From NCBI GenBank assembly GCA_032718475.1, contig JAUCBJ010008242.1, forward strand, positions 1 to 64,000: a stretch of DNA of 64,000 nucleotides. The letters run 5' to 3'. A program made the position numbers and the translations under genes. Below, piece by piece: positions 45,660-58,598 of the stretch. Below the pieces are notes generated by a model. That model was not told the origin of the DNA, did not search any database, and saw only the letters and a program-made list of their open reading frames with translations. The first letter of the stretch is position 1. Each line of letters starts with the position of its first letter. Source of the DNA: Nemertoderma westbladi. Lineage: Eukaryota; Xenacoelomorpha; Nemertodermatida; Nemertodermatidae.

Positions 45660-46849
45660 TGTAAAAGCTTTTGCTGAATTGCCCGGTTATTTTTCCTTAT
45701 TTTTCCCGTAAAATACTCTGTAGTTGGTTTAATAGGCGTAAGAGGCCGTATTATTGCTGTATCGGTGTTTTTAGAGGATCTAAGAGCTATTTCTTCCGTA
45801 TGTGTACTGTGGAAGGCATAGTTGATGATTCTATGGCAATTCCGTGACGCAAAAGAGCGAGATACTCTTGAACAGTAGTTACTATGACGACGGTTAACAG
45901 CTGATATTCATACGTGTCGATTTTCTTTGTTCTACGGCATCTCTCAGTTCAGTCAACCAATCAGAGCGTTTTTATGGCTCTTGTACAGAAATTTCCGAGA
46001 AATCACGTAATGCATTATGGGCAGTGTTATCATTCAGTCCTGAGCCAAGGAAGAACGGCTTTGGAGTATTTTGTGCTTTTCTGCTTTAGCCTTACACTAG
46101 TAGGCTTAATTATAAGGACATATATCCGTTATCATAACATACCATACCTAATCAAACAACCTGTGCATACTTTTATATTGTTATACTGCTATTTACTGTC
46201 GGTTCTTCATAATATGGTTGATGAATTATTATATTTGGAATAACGATAAATAACCCCGAAAACCCAATATTCTTGATATACCGAAGGTAAGAGAGACAGG
46301 TTACATATAACGATTGTGACTTATGTTAAAGTGGTTTGAAGTGAATCTAATGTTATTTGATAGACCCTACATGAGTCGGTCTGTGTTCCTTTTATATGTG
46401 ACTAAAATCAATGAAGATCGGCAGATTAGTGTGCAGTATTGTGCAGCGTTGTGTATGAGTGAGACTGATAACGAAGCATTTCCTAAAGAATGCGCCATAT
46501 ATGTGAATTGTAACTAAGCCATATCGTTGCGATGTAGTTTAAGTCATAACTCTGTTTATATAGATAGAGCGCCACGTCCTAAAGGAACTGTTAATATTCC
46601 CCGAAGGTGAATAATATTGTCAGAGATTATATAATACTGTCAGTCGAATAATACATTAGGCTTACATAGCAATAAGATTAAGCTGTCGAAATCAATCTCC
46701 CGGGTATATCCCACGGGTGAATGATCGCGCACAGATTGGTTTCAACTAGTGTAGTGAATCAAATACTTGTTAGAGGCTAAAGCGATTTATTATCTAGAAG
46801 ACATCCTAATTTGGCGGGTTAAACTGCCAAAGGTCTGAAAGCGCGAACA
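45660..46849 (+). repeat. 3' LTR of the BEL element
   Basis: 1,190 bp, begins TGTAAAAGC, ends GCGCGAACA, followed by the CCATG target duplication and the resumed Helitron-type copy H11. Confidence 0.9.
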
Positions 46850-47763
46850 CCATGGAAACTGAAAAATATAACAACCCAATTCGTATGCAGAATAAGTCAT
46901 ATAGTGGGGGTAGGTATTGGTCCCAAGTCATAATACTATTAACTTGTGCTTCAAATTATCATTTTGTAAATTTTTACATCGTCTAGCCTGGTTGCCATGG
47001 TATCAGGATTTTTTAATTTACCTCAATCTGCTCGGCTATGGCCCTTATAGTTGAGTTGAGAAACTCCAAGTTTATATCTATTGTGGTTTTTCTACAAATA
47101 GAGTTATGAATATAGACTTGAATGATATAGACTTTATTAATATACAGTTACTAAGGTAACTATATATTTCTGGAATGATTTGAGTTTCACTAAAAGTTCC
47201 AACTAGTGGTCCAAATAACGCATTCCCAGTTTCGTAAAATTTTATCGCGAAGTCTATGTCCAAATGAGTAATTTTTATATAAAAACATATGTTTTCAGCG
47301 GTTGTCATGGTAACTGCAAAATAGAACAATCAAATTCGGACGCAGAATAAGTTATATCGTGGGGGTAGGGGTTGGTCCCAAGTCATAACACCTTAACCTT
47401 AGGCTTCAAATTAACATTTTGTCAATTTTAACATCTGTCTAGCCCGGTTTCCAAGGCAACTGGATTTTCTATTGAACCTCAATCGGCTCTGCTATGGACC
47501 TTATAGTTGTGTTGAGAAACCCCCAGTTTATATCTATTATAGTTTTTCTACAAATAGAGTTATAAATATTGACTTGAAATACATAGACTTTTTTTTAAGT
47601 CCGTTGCCATGGAAACCAGATTTTTCCCAGACATGTGACCTATCCCACACGACGCGCCTTGATGAGTAGTACATACATACAAAATTTCAGGGTACTTTTA
47701 AAGGCTATTTTTTTCTGGAGTCAAAAAACACTAAATCTGCTCCATACAAGTAAAATAGCCCAC

Positions 47764-47981
47764 TGTGGCAGTATAATCGTACTGCTAATGTCTCATCATA
47801 AAGTATACCGGATATGCAAAGGTATGCAATAAAAATGTATAATATGAAGGCAGTAGTTAGCCTACACCAGTACTGCAGTAAGGAAGTTAATGCAGTGAAT
47901 AGTCAAGTGAAAACTCTCTAACACTTGTCCGAGTATATGGCAAACTCAGTAGGTCCTGAGTATGTAAGTGGCACCGCCACA
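47764..47981 (-). repeat. Gypsy LTR (3' LTR in element sense)
   Basis: 218 bp. On its inner side the minus strand reads GAGTCTGGGGGGGTCA, the polypurine tract. Confidence 0.92.
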
Positions 47982-48005
47982 TGACCCCCCCAGACTCGGA
48001 AAGAG

Positions 48006-51000
48006 TTAGAGGTAGTGAGGGGGGTGGATAGTGCGTCCAGACCGAGTTCGAACAGACGGGGCGTCCGGGGTGGGCGGTGGTGGTGTGTATGTCGGTGTCC
48101 CCCTAGTGGTGGGAAGGTCGGGAGGAACTCTGGGAGGTCGGCCGCGACGCCGTGGCTGCCCGTAGACGATCGGCTCAGTGCAGTCTAGATGTGCCGGCTT
48201 CAGTCGGTCGACGGACACTGTCTCGGTGCGGCCCCCAATGTCGAGTTGGAACGTCTTGGGCCCATGGACCAGGACCCGGTAGGGTCCCTCATATGGGCGT
48301 TCCAGGGGCGTCCGGTGGGCGTCCCGTCGGACGAAGACGTGTGGGGCATTTTGGAGTTCGTGGGGAACAGACGATGGGGTTGGACCGTGACGCGACGTGG
48401 GGACTGGGGCGAACCGTCCGACACGCTCGCGGAGTTGCGGAAGGATCGTGGACGGAGAGTGTGGGACGTCCGTCTGCGTGGGCGGGAGGAACTCGCCCGG
48501 GACGGTGAGGGGGGCACCGTAAACCAACTCGGCGGTGGAGGTGCCCAAGTCGTCCTTGGGTGCGGTCCTAATTCCGAGAAGGACCCACGGCAACTCGTCG
48601 ACCCAGGCGGGGCCGGTGAGGGACGCACGGAGGGCGGACTTGAGGTGGCGGTGGAAACGTTCCACCAGTCCGTTCGCCTGCGGGTGGTAGGCCGTTGTGC
48701 GGTGCAGTTGGGTGCCCAGCAGCTGGTTGACGGCGGACCAGAGCTGGGAAGTGAACTGCGAGCCCCGGTCGGAGGACACGTCAGTAGGGACGCCAAAACG
48801 GGCGATCCAGTTCGCGATGAGCGCGCGGGCGCAGCTCTCAGTGGAGGTGTCGGTGAGGGGAATGGCCTCCGGCCACCGGGTGAATCGATCCACCATCGTT
48901 AGGAGATGGGTGTACCCGTGGGACGGCGGGAGGGGCCCGACCAGATCTATGTGGATGTGGTCGAAGCGGCGATGGGGAGTCTCGATGGTGCCGAGGGGAG
49001 CGCGGACGTGGTGTTGCACCTTGGACGTTTGGCACGGCACACAGGTTGTTGCCCATGCACCGACCTGTTTCCGGAGGCCATGCCAAACGAATCGGTCGGC
49101 GACGATTTTCTTAGTCGTGCGGACCCCCGGGTGCGAGAGGCCGTGGATGACGTCGAAGACGTGGCGACGCCACGTGGCCGGAACGACCGGTCTGGGGTGG
49201 CCGAGAGAGACGTCGCAGAGCAGCGTTGCGCCGGAGGGGCCGATGGGGACGTCCTGCAGTTCGAGGCCCGAGATGGCGGTGCGGTATGCGGCCATCTCGC
49301 TGTCGGCGAGTTGGGCGGCAGCCATGGCGACGTAGTCGAGGCCGGGGGTGTGTACAGCGCCGATGTGTGTCCTGGAGAGGGCGTCCGCCACACAGTTATC
49401 TTTCCCCGAGACGTGGGCGATGGCCGTGGTGAACTCCGACACATAGGCGATGTGCCGCTGTTGTCTGGAGGACCACGGGTCACTGATCTTGGAGAAAGCG
49501 AACGTGAGAGGTTTGTGGTCCGTGTAGGCGGTGAAGGCGCGCCCCTCCAGGAAGTACCGGAAGTGGCGAATCGCGAGGTAAAGAGCCAGGAGCTCCCGGT
49601 CGAACGCGCTGTACTTCACCTCCGGGGGTCTCAACTGGCGGCTGAAGAACGCTAGGGGGCGCCACGACCCGCCGACCAGCTGCTCGAGGACGGCGCCCAC
49701 GGCCGTGCCAGAGGCGTCCACTGTGAGTGCCGTGGGGGCGGTGGCTTCGGGGTGGGCCAACATGGTGGCGTGGGCGAGGACCTCCTTCGTGTCCCGGAAG
49801 GCTACCAGCATGTCGGGAGACCAATCGAGGAGTTTCGGCTTGGTACCGGAAAGGGCCCTGTAGAGAGGCCGCATAATGGCTGCAGCAGAGGGGATGAACC
49901 GATGGTAGAAGTTTACCATCCCCACGAACTCCTGCAGGCCCTTAACGGTGGTGGGCTGGGCGAAATCCCTGATGGCGGCGACCTTGTCAGGGAGGGGAAC
50001 GGCTCCATGGGCCGAGATGCGGTGGCCGAGGAAGTCGATGACCGGTCGACCGAACTGGCACTTGGCGAGGTTGATGACGAGGCCGTGCTGCTGGAGGCGC
50101 GAGAAGAGCTGACGGAGATGGTCTCGGTGCTCCTGTCTGGACCGACTCGCGACGAGGACATCGTCTAGGTAGATGAAGACGAAGTCGAGTCCCTGGAGCG
50201 CCGAGTCCATCAGTCTCTGGAAGGCCTGGGCCGCGTTCTTCAGCCCGAACGGTACCCGGAGGAACTCGAAAAGGCCGAACGGGGTGATGACGGCGGTCTT
50301 AGCGATGTCGACCTCATGGATGGGTATCTGGTGGTAACCGCGCACCAGATCGATCTTAGAGAAGATCCGTGCTCCTGCCAGGCGGGAGGAGAAGTCCTGG
50401 ATGTGGGGAACAGGATACCGATCCGGAGTCGTGGCGTCGTTGAGGCGGCGGTAGTCGCCGCAGGGCCTCCAGCCACCCGAGGGTTTCGGGGCCATGTGGA
50501 GGGGAGACGACCAGGGACTGTTAGATCGGCGGACGATCCCCATCTCCTCCATCTTGCGGAACTCCTCCTTGGCGATCGCCAGTTTGTCTGGAGGGAGACG
50601 GCGGGCGCGGGCGTGGACTGGTGGCCCTTCGGTGGGGATATAGAGTTCCACGCCGTGTTTCACCGTCGGGTCGGAGAACCGAGGCTCCGTGATGTCGGGG
50701 AACTCGGCAAGGAGACGGGCGAACTCGTTGTCGGAGGAGGCGACGGAACCGAGGTGGAGAGCGTGTCCCGGGGTCCGCCCGCATGGAATCGAGGTCAACG
50801 TCTCGGCGTCGACCAGACGGCGGCCTCTCAGATCAACCAACAGGTTGTTGGCCCGGAGGAAGTCGGCTCCGAGGAGAGGCTGGTCCACGTCCGCGGCCGT
50901 GAACCGCCACTCGAATTGGCGGGTCCCGAAACGCAGCGGAATTGTGCGTTGTCCGTATGTCCTGATCGAGGTGCTATTGGCGGCTACGAGGGGCGGACCG

Positions 51001-51227
51001 CTTCCGCCCGCGCGTGCCTCGTGCGTCATAGCCGGGATGACGCTGACCTCGGCCCCGGTGTCCACCAGAAACCGTTGCCCGGACAGTCGGTCCAGGACAA
51101 ATAGCAGCAGATCGGGGTGGCCGGCCGTAGCAGCTGCTACTGACGGCCGGCCGGGGCGTTTCCCGGAAAAGTGCAGGGCGAGCGGCACTTCAGGGCGTCG
51201 GTGCCAAACTTCTGGTGGAAGTAGCAC
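48006..51227 (-). CDS. pol: Gypsy pol: protease, RT, RNase H, integrase
   Basis: 1,073 open codons in the -1 frame relative to gag, with no ATG at the front, so expression by ribosomal frameshift in the 91 nt overlap is likely. Protease [13 protein letters not shown] (Asp 56). Reverse transcriptase [12 protein letters not shown] (Asp 293) and YLDD (353-356). RNase [17 protein letters not shown] (about 501-516) and YTDHKPL (about 568-574). Integrase zinc finger [12 protein letters not shown] (H695, H699, C729, C732) and DDE residues D761, D820 and E856 with 35 residues between the last two. The C-terminal [11 protein letters not shown] resembles a chromatin-tethering or basic tail. All catalytic positions are present, so it is predicted to be enzymatically complete. 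Confidence 0.95.
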   Translation of the reverse strand: MLLPPEVWHRRPEVPLALHFSGKRPGRPSVAAATAGHPDLLLFVLDRLSGQRFLVDTGAEVSVIPAMTHEARAGGSGPPLVAANSTSIRTYGQRTIPLRFGTRQFEWRFTAADVDQPLLGADFLRANNLLVDLRGRRLVDAETLTSIPCGRTPGHALHLGSVASSDNEFARLLAEFPDITEPRFSDPTVKHGVELYIPTEGPPVHARARRLPPDKLAIAKEEFRKMEEMGIVRRSNSPWSSPLHMAPKPSGGWRPCGDYRRLNDATTPDRYPVPHIQDFSSRLAGARIFSKIDLVRGYHQIPIHEVDIAKTAVITPFGLFEFLRVPFGLKNAAQAFQRLMDSALQGLDFVFIYLDDVLVASRSRQEHRDHLRQLFSRLQQHGLVINLAKCQFGRPVIDFLGHRISAHGAVPLPDKVAAIRDFAQPTTVKGLQEFVGMVNFYHRFIPSAAAIMRPLYRALSGTKPKLLDWSPDMLVAFRDTKEVLAHATMLAHPEATAPTALTVDASGTAVGAVLEQLVGGSWRPLAFFSRQLRPPEVKYSAFDRELLALYLAIRHFRYFLEGRAFTAYTDHKPLTFAFSKISDPWSSRQQRHIAYVSEFTTAIAHVSGKDNCVADALSRTHIGAVHTPGLDYVAMAAAQLADSEMAAYRTAISGLELQDVPIGPSGATLLCDVSLGHPRPVVPATWRRHVFDVIHGLSHPGVRTTKKIVADRFVWHGLRKQVGAWATTCVPCQTSKVQHHVRAPLGTIETPHRRFDHIHIDLVGPLPPSHGYTHLLTMVDRFTRWPEAIPLTDTSTESCARALIANWIARFGVPTDVSSDRGSQFTSQLWSAVNQLLGTQLHRTTAYHPQANGLVERFHRHLKSALRASLTGPAWVDELPWVLLGIRTAPKDDLGTSTAELVYGAPLTVPGEFLPPTQTDVPHSPSTILPQLRERVGRFAPVPTSRHGPTPSSVPHELQNAPHVFVRRDAHRTPLERPYEGPYRVLVHGPKTFQLDIGGRTETVSVDRLKPAHLDCTEPIVYGQPRRRGRPPRVPPDLPTTRGTPTYTPPPPTPDAPSVRTRSGRTIHPPHYL

Positions 51228-51877
51228 CAGTCGTCGTGAGCAGGCTGGGGGACGCGTGAACTCCGGCCGCTAGTTGGGGGGCCGGTGGAGGGCTTGTGGC
51301 GGGCCGGCCCGCCGGGACCTCGTACAGTACGCACTGCCGGCTCCGGTACGATGAGCGGCGTCGCTACAGCATGAGCGGAGAGTGAGCTCGAGCGGGAGGT
51401 TTCCCAAAGCGCGTCGGCACGGTCTGCGACGCGGTCGAGGTCGCGAAAGTCCTCCTCGGCGAGTTGGAGGCGTATGGCGTCGGGCATCTGGCGGAGGAAC
51501 GCCTCCTCGAACAGCAGGCAGTGGTGGTTATCACCGAGGAGTGCCTGCATCTCACCGAGGAGCTGCGAGGGTCGGCGGTCGCCGAGGCCGTTCAAGTCCC
51601 AGAGCCGCGCGGCGCGGTCGCGGCGGGAGAGTCCGAACACCTTGAGGAGTTTGGCCTTGATCTGGGCGTACTGGTCGACAGTAGGGGGATCCCGGATCAG
51701 CTGGAGGAGGTGACTGGCAGTGTCCTGGTCGAGGGCCCCCACCACGTAGTAGTACTTAGTGGCCTCGGTTGTGACGCCCCGGATGGCGAACTGTGCCTCG
51801 GCCTGGGCGAACCAAACCTCAGGCTGGTTAGTCCAGAAGGTGGGCAGTTTCAGGGAGACGGCATTTGCCTCAGCCAT
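51137..51877 (-). CDS. gag: Gypsy gag
   Basis: 246 residues from ATG 51877 ([20 protein letters not shown]) to the stop at 51137. The first 160 residues are the capsid-like part ([63 protein letters not shown]), the pattern of Mag/CsRn1-type gag. Near the C-terminus is [18 protein letters not shown], a C..H..C..C finger used by these elements in place of the usual CCHC knuckle. It assembles the particle and binds RNA. The last 91 nt overlap pol, which is read in the -1 frame. Confidence 0.88.
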   Translation of the reverse strand: MAEANAVSLKLPTFWTNQPEVWFAQAEAQFAIRGVTTEATKYYYVVGALDQDTASHLLQLIRDPPTVDQYAQIKAKLLKVFGLSRRDRAARLWDLNGLGDRRPSQLLGEMQALLGDNHHCLLFEEAFLRQMPDAIRLQLAEEDFRDLDRVADRADALWETSRSSSLSAHAVATPLIVPEPAVRTVRGPGGPARHKPSTGPPTSGRSSRVPQPAHDDWCYFHQKFGTDALKCRSPCTFPGNAPAGRQ

Positions 51878-51949
51878 GGTGAAGGCGTTGGAGCGGGGCG
51901 CGAATAACGGGAGGGCTGTTGGTTGCAGTTCGACTCAACAAATCGTGCT

Positions 51950-51967
51950 GAGCAGTCGGGTCACCAA
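51950..51967 (-). promoter_or_regulatory. Gypsy primer-binding site
   Basis: TGGTGACCCGACTG lies one base inside the 5' LTR in element sense; TGG is the complement of a tRNA CCA end. The donor tRNA was not identified. Confidence 0.6.
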
Positions 51968-52185
51968 TGTGGCAGTATAATCGTACTGCTAATGTCTCAT
52001 CATAAAGTATACCGGATATGCAAAGGTATGCAATAAAAATGTATAATATGAAGGCAGTAGTTAGCCTACACCAGTACTGCAGTAAGGAAGTTAATGCAGT
52101 GAATAGTCAAGTGAAAACTCTCTAACACTTGTCCGAGTATATGGCAAACTCAGTAGGTCCTGAGTATGTAAGTGGCACCGCCACA
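51968..52185 (-). repeat. Gypsy LTR (5' LTR in element sense)
   Basis: 218 bp, no difference seen from 47764-47981. In element sense it is followed by TTGGTGACCCGACTGCTC. Confidence 0.92.
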
Positions 52186-52295
52186 CCACTATGAATACAC
52201 CATCTCAGCTAAGGAAAATCTTTCTTAGCGAAAGTAGTTGATTTTCCTTAGCTTCGTGGACATATAACATGTCCATCCAAAGCCATGTTTCTAGA

Positions 52296-54000
52296 CTAGA
52301 AAGGCATTTCCTAAAGGAAATGCAACCACGAAGCTAAGGAAAATTAAACAAAGGGCCACAATTTGGTTTGTTGCTTAGCCTAGTTTAGTAGCATTTGCCA
52401 ATAAATAACTTCTATTCCCATGGAGACTAGAGTTCTCTGGAACTGTTGGTTTTACCTTTGAAAAAAGATTCAGTCCAGATTGTGGTTCAGATAACACTTT
52501 CCGAGTTTCAGAAAATATTGTAGTTTATGTCCAAATTACCGATTTTCTATCAAAATGCATCTGTTTGCAGGGGTTTTCATGGAAACTGAAAAATAGAACA
52601 ATGTAATTCGGATGCAGAATAAAGTCATATAGTGGGGGTAGGTCTTGGTCCCAAGTCATAATACTATTAACTTGTGCTTCAAATTATCATTTTATAAATT
52701 TTAACATCTGTATAGTCTTGTTGCTATGGTAACTGGATTGTGTAATTAACCTCGAATGACTTGTATATGGACCTTATAGATAAGTTGCAAAACACCAAAT
52801 TTATATATATTACATTATTTTGCTACAAATAGAGTATTGAATTTAGACTTGAGTGATATAGACTTTAATAAACTCCAGTCACCATGGTAACTAGATATTT
52901 CTGGAATGTTTTTAGTTTCACTAAATGTTCCAACTAGTGGTCCAGATAACACATACCCAGTTTCATAAAAATTTATCATGAAGTCTATGTCCAAATGAGT
53001 AATTTTTGCATAAAAACATCTGTTTTCAGCGGTTGTCATGGTAACTGCAAAATAAAACAATGAAATACGGACGCAGAATAATTTATATAGTGGGGGTGGG
53101 GGTTGGTCCCAAGTCATAACACCTTAACCTTAGGCTTCAAATTAACATTTGATAAATTTTAACATCTGTTTAGCCTGGTTGCCAAGGTAACTGGATTTTA
53201 ATCTATTTAAATTTATAGATAAGTTGCAAAACACCAAATTTATATTACATTATTTTGCTACAAATAGAGTATTGAATTTAGACTTGAGTGATATAGACTT
53301 TAATAAACTCCAGTCACCATGGTAACTAGATATTTCTGGAATGTTTTTAGTTTCACTAAAAGTTCCAACTAGTGGTCCAGATAACACATACCCAGTTTCA
53401 TAAAAATTTATCATGAAGTCTATGTCCAAATGAGTAATTTTTGCATAAAAACATCTGTTTTCAGCGGTTGTCATGGTAACTGCAAAATAAAACAATGAAA
53501 TACGGACGCAGAATAATTTATATAGTGGGGGTAGGGGTTGGTCCCAAGTCATAACACCTTAACCTTAGGCTTCAAATTAACATTTTATAAATTTTAACAT
53601 CTGTTTAGCCTGGTTGCCAAGGTAACTGGATTTTCTATTTAACCTCAATCGGCTCAGCTATGGACCTTATAGTTGTGTTGAGAAACCCCAAGTTTATATG
53701 TATTATAGTTTTCCTACAAATAGAGTTACAAATATTGACTTGAAATACATAGACTTTTTTCTAAGTCCGTTGCCATGGAAACCAGATTTTTCCTGGATAT
53801 GAGACCCATCCCACACGACGCGCCTTGATGAGTTGTATATACATGCAAAATTTCAGGGTACTTTTAAAGGCTAGTTTTTTCACCTATCAAAAAACACTAA
53901 ATCTGCCCCATACAAGTAAAATAGCCCACTATGAATAGACCATCTCAGCTAAGGAAAATCTTTCTTAGCGAAAGTAGTTGATTTTCCTTAGCTTCGTGGA
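52296..54000 (-). mobile_element. Array copy H12, long form with a 435 bp duplication
   Basis: 1,705 bp. The block about 52,775-53,212 is repeated almost exactly 435 bp further on, three monomers long. It explains why two nearly identical small frames (52815 and 53250) appear in it. Confidence 0.85.
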
Positions 54001-54274
54001 TTTTTTGGTGCGAATAGTAACAATCGTATACTAGAAAGGCATTTCCTAAAGGAAATGCAACCACGAAGCTAAGGAAAATTAAACAAAGGGCCACAATTTG
54101 GTTTGTTGCTTAGCCTAGTTTAGTAGCATTTGCCAATAAATAACTTATATTCCCATGGAAACTAGAGTTCTCTGGAACTGTTGGTTTTACCTTTGAAAAA
54201 AGATTCAGTAAAGATTGTGGTTCAGATAACACTCTACCGAGTTTCAGAAAATATTGTAGTTTATGTCCAAATTA

Positions 54275-55829
54275 CTAGAAAGGCATTTCCTAAAGGAAAT
54301 GCAACCACGAAGCTAAGGAAAACTAAACAAACGGCCACACTTTGGTTCTTTGCTTAGCCTAGTCTAGTAGCATTTGCCAATAATTAGCTTCTATTTCCAT
54401 GGAAACTAGAGTTCTCTGGAACTGTTGGTTCATCCTTTGAAAAAAGATTCAGTCCAGATTGTGGTTCAGATAACACATATACCGAGTTTCAGAAAATATT
54501 GTACTTTATGTCCAAAATACTGATTTTCTATCAAAATGCATCTGTTTGCAGTGGTTGTCAAGGAAACTGAAAAATAGAACAATGTAATTCGGATGCAGAA
54601 TAACTCATATAGTGGGGGTAGGTGTTGGTCCCAAGTCATAATACTATTAACTTGTGCTTCAAATTATTATTTTATAAATTTTGACATCTGTTTAGTCTTG
54701 TTGCTATGGTAACTGGATTTCGTAATTAACCTCGAACGGCTTGTATATAGCTATTATATAACACATATACCGAATTTCAAAAAGTATTGTAGTTTATGTC
54801 CAAATTACCGATTTTCTATCAAAATGCATCTGTTTGCAGTGGTTGTCATGGAAACTGAAAAATAGAACAATGTAATTCGGATGCAGAATAAGTCATATAG
54901 TGGGGGTAGGTGTTGCCCTCAAGTCATAATACTATTAACTTGTGCTTCAAATTATCATTTTATAAATTTTAACATCTGTTTAGTCTTGTTGCTATGGTAA
55001 CTGGATTTTCTAATTAACCTCGAACGTCTTGGATATGGACCTTATAGATGAGTTGCAAAACCCCAAGTTATATATATTACAGTTTTGCTACAAATAGTGT
55101 AATGAATATAGAATTGAATTATATAGACTTTAATAAACTACAGTTACCATGGTAAATAGATATTTCTGGAATGTTTTGAGTTTCACTAAAAGTTTAACTA
55201 GTGGACCAGATAACACATACCCAGTTTCGGATAATTTGATCGCGAAGTCTATGTCCAAAAGAGCTATATTTGTATCAAAACATCTGTTTTAAGCGGTTGT
55301 CATGGGAACAGGAAAATGGAACAGTGAAATTCGGATGCAGAATAAGTCATATAGTGGGGGTAAGGGTTGGTCCCAAGTCATAACACATTAACCTTAGGCT
55401 TCAAATTAACATTTTATAAATTTTAACATCTGTTTAGCCCGGTTGCCAAGGTAACTGGATTTTCTATTGAACCTCAATCGGCTCTGTTATGGACCTTATA
55501 GTTGAGTTGAGAAACCCCAAGTTTATATCTATTATAGTTTTCCTAAAAATAGAGTTATAAATATTGACTTGAAATACATAGACTTTTTTTGAAGTCCGTT
55601 GCCATGGAAACCAGATTTTTCCTGGATATGAGACCCGGCCCAAAAGATGCGCCTCGCCGAGTAGTATATACATGCAAAATTTCAGGGTACTTTTAAAGGC
55701 TAGTTTTTTAACCTATCAAAAAAAACCAAATCTGCCTCATACAAGTAAAATAGCCCACTATGAATAGACCATCTCAGCTAAGGAAAATCTTTCTTAGCGA
55801 AAGTAGTTGATTTTCCTTAGCTTCGTGGA
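54275..55829 (-). mobile_element. Array copy H14, nested in H13
   Basis: 1,555 bp with both ends; contains an internal partial duplication of monomers near 54770-55000. Confidence 0.85.
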
Positions 55830-56016
55830 CCGATTTTCTATTAAAATGCAAGTGTTTGCAGTGGTTGTCATGGAAACTGAAAAATAGAACAATGTAATTC
55901 GGATGCAGAATAAGTCATATAATGGGGGTAGGTCTTGGTCCCAAGTCATAATACTATTAACTTGTGCTTCAAATTATCATTTTATAAATTTTAACATCTG
56001 TTTAGTCTTTTTGCTA

Positions 56017-57283
56017 CTAGAAAGGCATTTCCTAAAGGAAATGCAACCACGAAGCTAAGGAAAATTAAACAAACGGCCACAATTTGGTTCGTTGCTTAGC
56101 CTAGTTTAGTAGCATTTGCCAATAAATAACTTCTATTCCCATGGAAACTAGAATTCTCTGGAACTGTTGGTTTTACCTTTGAAAAAAGATTCAGTCCAGA
56201 TTGTTTTTCAGATAACACATCGAGTTTCAGAAAATATTGTAGTTTATGTCCAAATTACAGATTTTCTATCAAAATGCATCTGTTTGCAGTGGTTGTCATG
56301 GAAACTGAAAAATAGAACAATGTAATTCGGATGCAGAATAAGTCATATAGTGGGGGTAGGTGTTGGTCCCAAGTCATAATACTATTAAATTGTGCTTCAA
56401 ATTATCATTTTATTAATTTTAACATCTGTTTACTCTTGTTGCTATGGTAAATGGATTTTCTAATTAACTTCGAACGGCTTGTATATGGACCTTATAGATG
56501 AGTTGCAAAACCCCAAGTTTATATATATTACAGTTTTTCTCCAAATAGAGTTATGATTATAGACTTGAATGATATATAACTTTAAAAAAACTACAGTTAC
56601 CATGGTAACTAGATATTTCTGGAATGTTTTGAGTTTCACTAAAAGTTCCAACTAGTGGTCCAGATAACACATACCTAGTTTCGTAAAATTTTATCGTGAA
56701 GTCTATGTACAAATGAATAATTTTCGTATAAAAACATCTGTTTTCAGCGGTTGTCAAGGTAACTGCAAAATAGAACAATCAAATTCGGACGCAGAATAAG
56801 TTATATAGTGGGGGTAGGGATTGGTCCCAAGTCATCACACCTTAACCTTAGGCTTCAAATTAACATTTTAAAAATTTTAACATCTGTTTAGCCCGGTTGC
56901 CAAGGTAACTGGATTTTCTATTTAACCTCAATCGGCTCTGCTATGGACCTTATAGTTGTGTTGAGAAACCCCAAGTTTATATGTATTATAGTTTTCCTAC
57001 AAATAGAGTTACAAATATTGACTTGAAATACATAGACTTTTTTCTAAGTCCGTTGCCATGGAAACCAGATTTTTCCTGGAGATGAGACCCATCCCACACG
57101 ACGCGCCTTGATGAGTTGTATATACATGCAAAATTTCAGGGTACTTTTAAAGGCTAGTTTTTTCCCCGACCAAAAAAAACCAAATCTGCCTCACACAAGT
57201 AAAATAGCCCACTATGAATAGACCATCTCAGCTAAGGAAAATCTTTCTTAGCGAAAGTAGTTGATTTTCCTTAGCTTCGTGGA
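56017..57283 (-). mobile_element. Array copy H15
   Basis: 1,267 bp, both ends present; CTAG end sits against the H13 break. A 47 bp non-element spacer follows. Confidence 0.85.
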
Positions 57284-57330
57284 TCATATAGTTTGAACCT
57301 TGTGCATAAGTATCCGATAGTATAAACTTA

Positions 57331-58598
57331 CTAGAAAGGCATTTCCTGAAGGAAATGCAACCACGAAGCTAAGGAAAATTAAACAAAGGGCCACAATTAT
57401 GGTTTGTTGCTTAGCCTAGTTTACTAGCATTTGCCAATAAATAACTTATATTCCTATGGAAACTAGAATTCTCTGGAACTGTTGGTTTTACCTTTGAAAA
57501 AAGATTCAGTCCAGATTGTGGTTCAGATAACACATACCAAGTTTCAGAAAATATTGTAGTTTATGTCCAAATTACCGATTTTCTATCAAAATGCATCTGT
57601 TTGCAGTGGTTGTCATGGAAACTGAAAAATAGAACAATGTAATTCGGATGCAGAATAAGTCATATAATGGGGGTAGGTCTTGGTCCCAAGTCATAATACT
57701 ATTAACTTGTGCTTCAAATAATCATTTTATAAATTTTAACATTTGTTTAGTCTTGTTGCTATGGTAACTGGATTTTCTAATTAACCTCGAACGGCTTGGA
57801 TATGGACCTTATATATTAGTTGCAAAACCCCAAGTTTATATATATTACAGTTTTGCTACAAATAGTGTATTGAATTTAGACTTGAATGATATAGACTTTA
57901 ATAAACTCCAGTTACCATGGTAACAAGATATTTCTGGAATGATTTGAGTTTCACTAAAAGTTCCAACTAGTGGTCCAGATAACACATACCCAGTTTTGTA
58001 AAATTTTATCGCGAATTCTATGTCCAAATGAATAATTTTTGTATAAAAACATCTGTTTTCTGCGGTTGTCATGGTAACTGAAAAATATAACAATGTAATT
58101 CGGATGCAGAATAAGTTATATAGTGGGGGTAGGGGTTGGTCCCAAGTCATAACAACTTGCCCTTAGGCTTCAAATTATCATTTTGTAAATTTTAACATCT
58201 GTTTAGCCCGGTTGCCAAGGTAACTGGATTTTCTATTTAGCCTCAATCGGATCTGCTATTGACCTTATAGTTGTGTTGCGAAACCCCAAGTTTATATCTA
58301 TTATAGTTTTCCTACAAATAGAGTTATAAATATTGACTTGAAATACATAGACTTTTTTTGAAGTCCGTTGCCATGGAAACCAGATTTTTCCTGGATATGA
58401 GACCCGGCCCAAAAGATGCGCCTCGTCGAGTAGTATATACATGGAAAATTTCAGGGTACTTTTAAAGGCTAGTTTTTTCCCCGACCAAAAAAAACCAAAT
58501 CTGCTCCATACAAGTAAAATAGCCCACTATGAATAGACCATCTCAGCTAAGGAAAATCTTTCTTAGCGAAAGTAGTTGATTTTCCTTAGCTTCGTGGA
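57331..58598 (-). mobile_element. Array copy H16
   Basis: 1,268 bp, both ends present; hairpin loop has CCTGAAGG. Directly abuts truncated H17. Confidence 0.85.

Larger units (their letters stand above)
26348..46849 (+). mobile_element. 20.5 kb BEL/Pao LTR retrotransposon with nested LINEs, polymerase deleted
   Basis: Bounded by 1.19 kb direct repeats that begin TGTAAAAGC and end GCGCGAACA (TG..CA) and flanked by the 5 bp duplication CCATG (26343-26347, 46850-46854), where it interrupts a Helitron-type monomer. Internally it carries BEL/Pao gag, zinc knuckles and an aspartic protease, but reverse transcriptase, RNase H and most of integrase are missing, so it must be non-autonomous. Two LINEs account for about 8.3 kb of its length. 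No convincing tRNA primer site follows the 5' LTR, and the purine tract before the 3' LTR (TGGGAGCGG) is short. LTRs differ at roughly a dozen positions by eye. Confidence 0.85.
47764..52185 (-). mobile_element. Complete Ty3/Gypsy LTR retrotransposon
   Basis: 4,422 bp with 218 bp LTRs (TGTGGCAG..CCGCCACA, TG..CA) that look identical, and the 4 bp duplication CCAC on both sides, inserted in H11. Minus-strand gag and pol are both open. It is far more GC-rich than its surroundings. Identical LTRs and intact frames mean a recent insertion, younger than the BEL element. The Cys/His pattern of gag and the gag/pol frame offset resemble the CsRn1/Mag-type elements of invertebrates. Confidence 0.92.
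25617..52260 (-). mobile_element. Array copy H11, split by two LTR retrotransposons
   Basis: Segments 25617-26347, 46850-47763 and 52186-52260 read through as one long copy (about 1.7 kb, with an extra block of monomers) once the insertions and their target duplications are removed. The first break is inside an X-box-like palindrome at CCATG; the second is in AGCCCACTATG near the TC end. Confidence 0.8.

Noticed and set aside
48152-51907. Long plus-strand frames opposite the Gypsy element
   Set aside because: Shadows of GC-rich pol and gag codons; no motifs.
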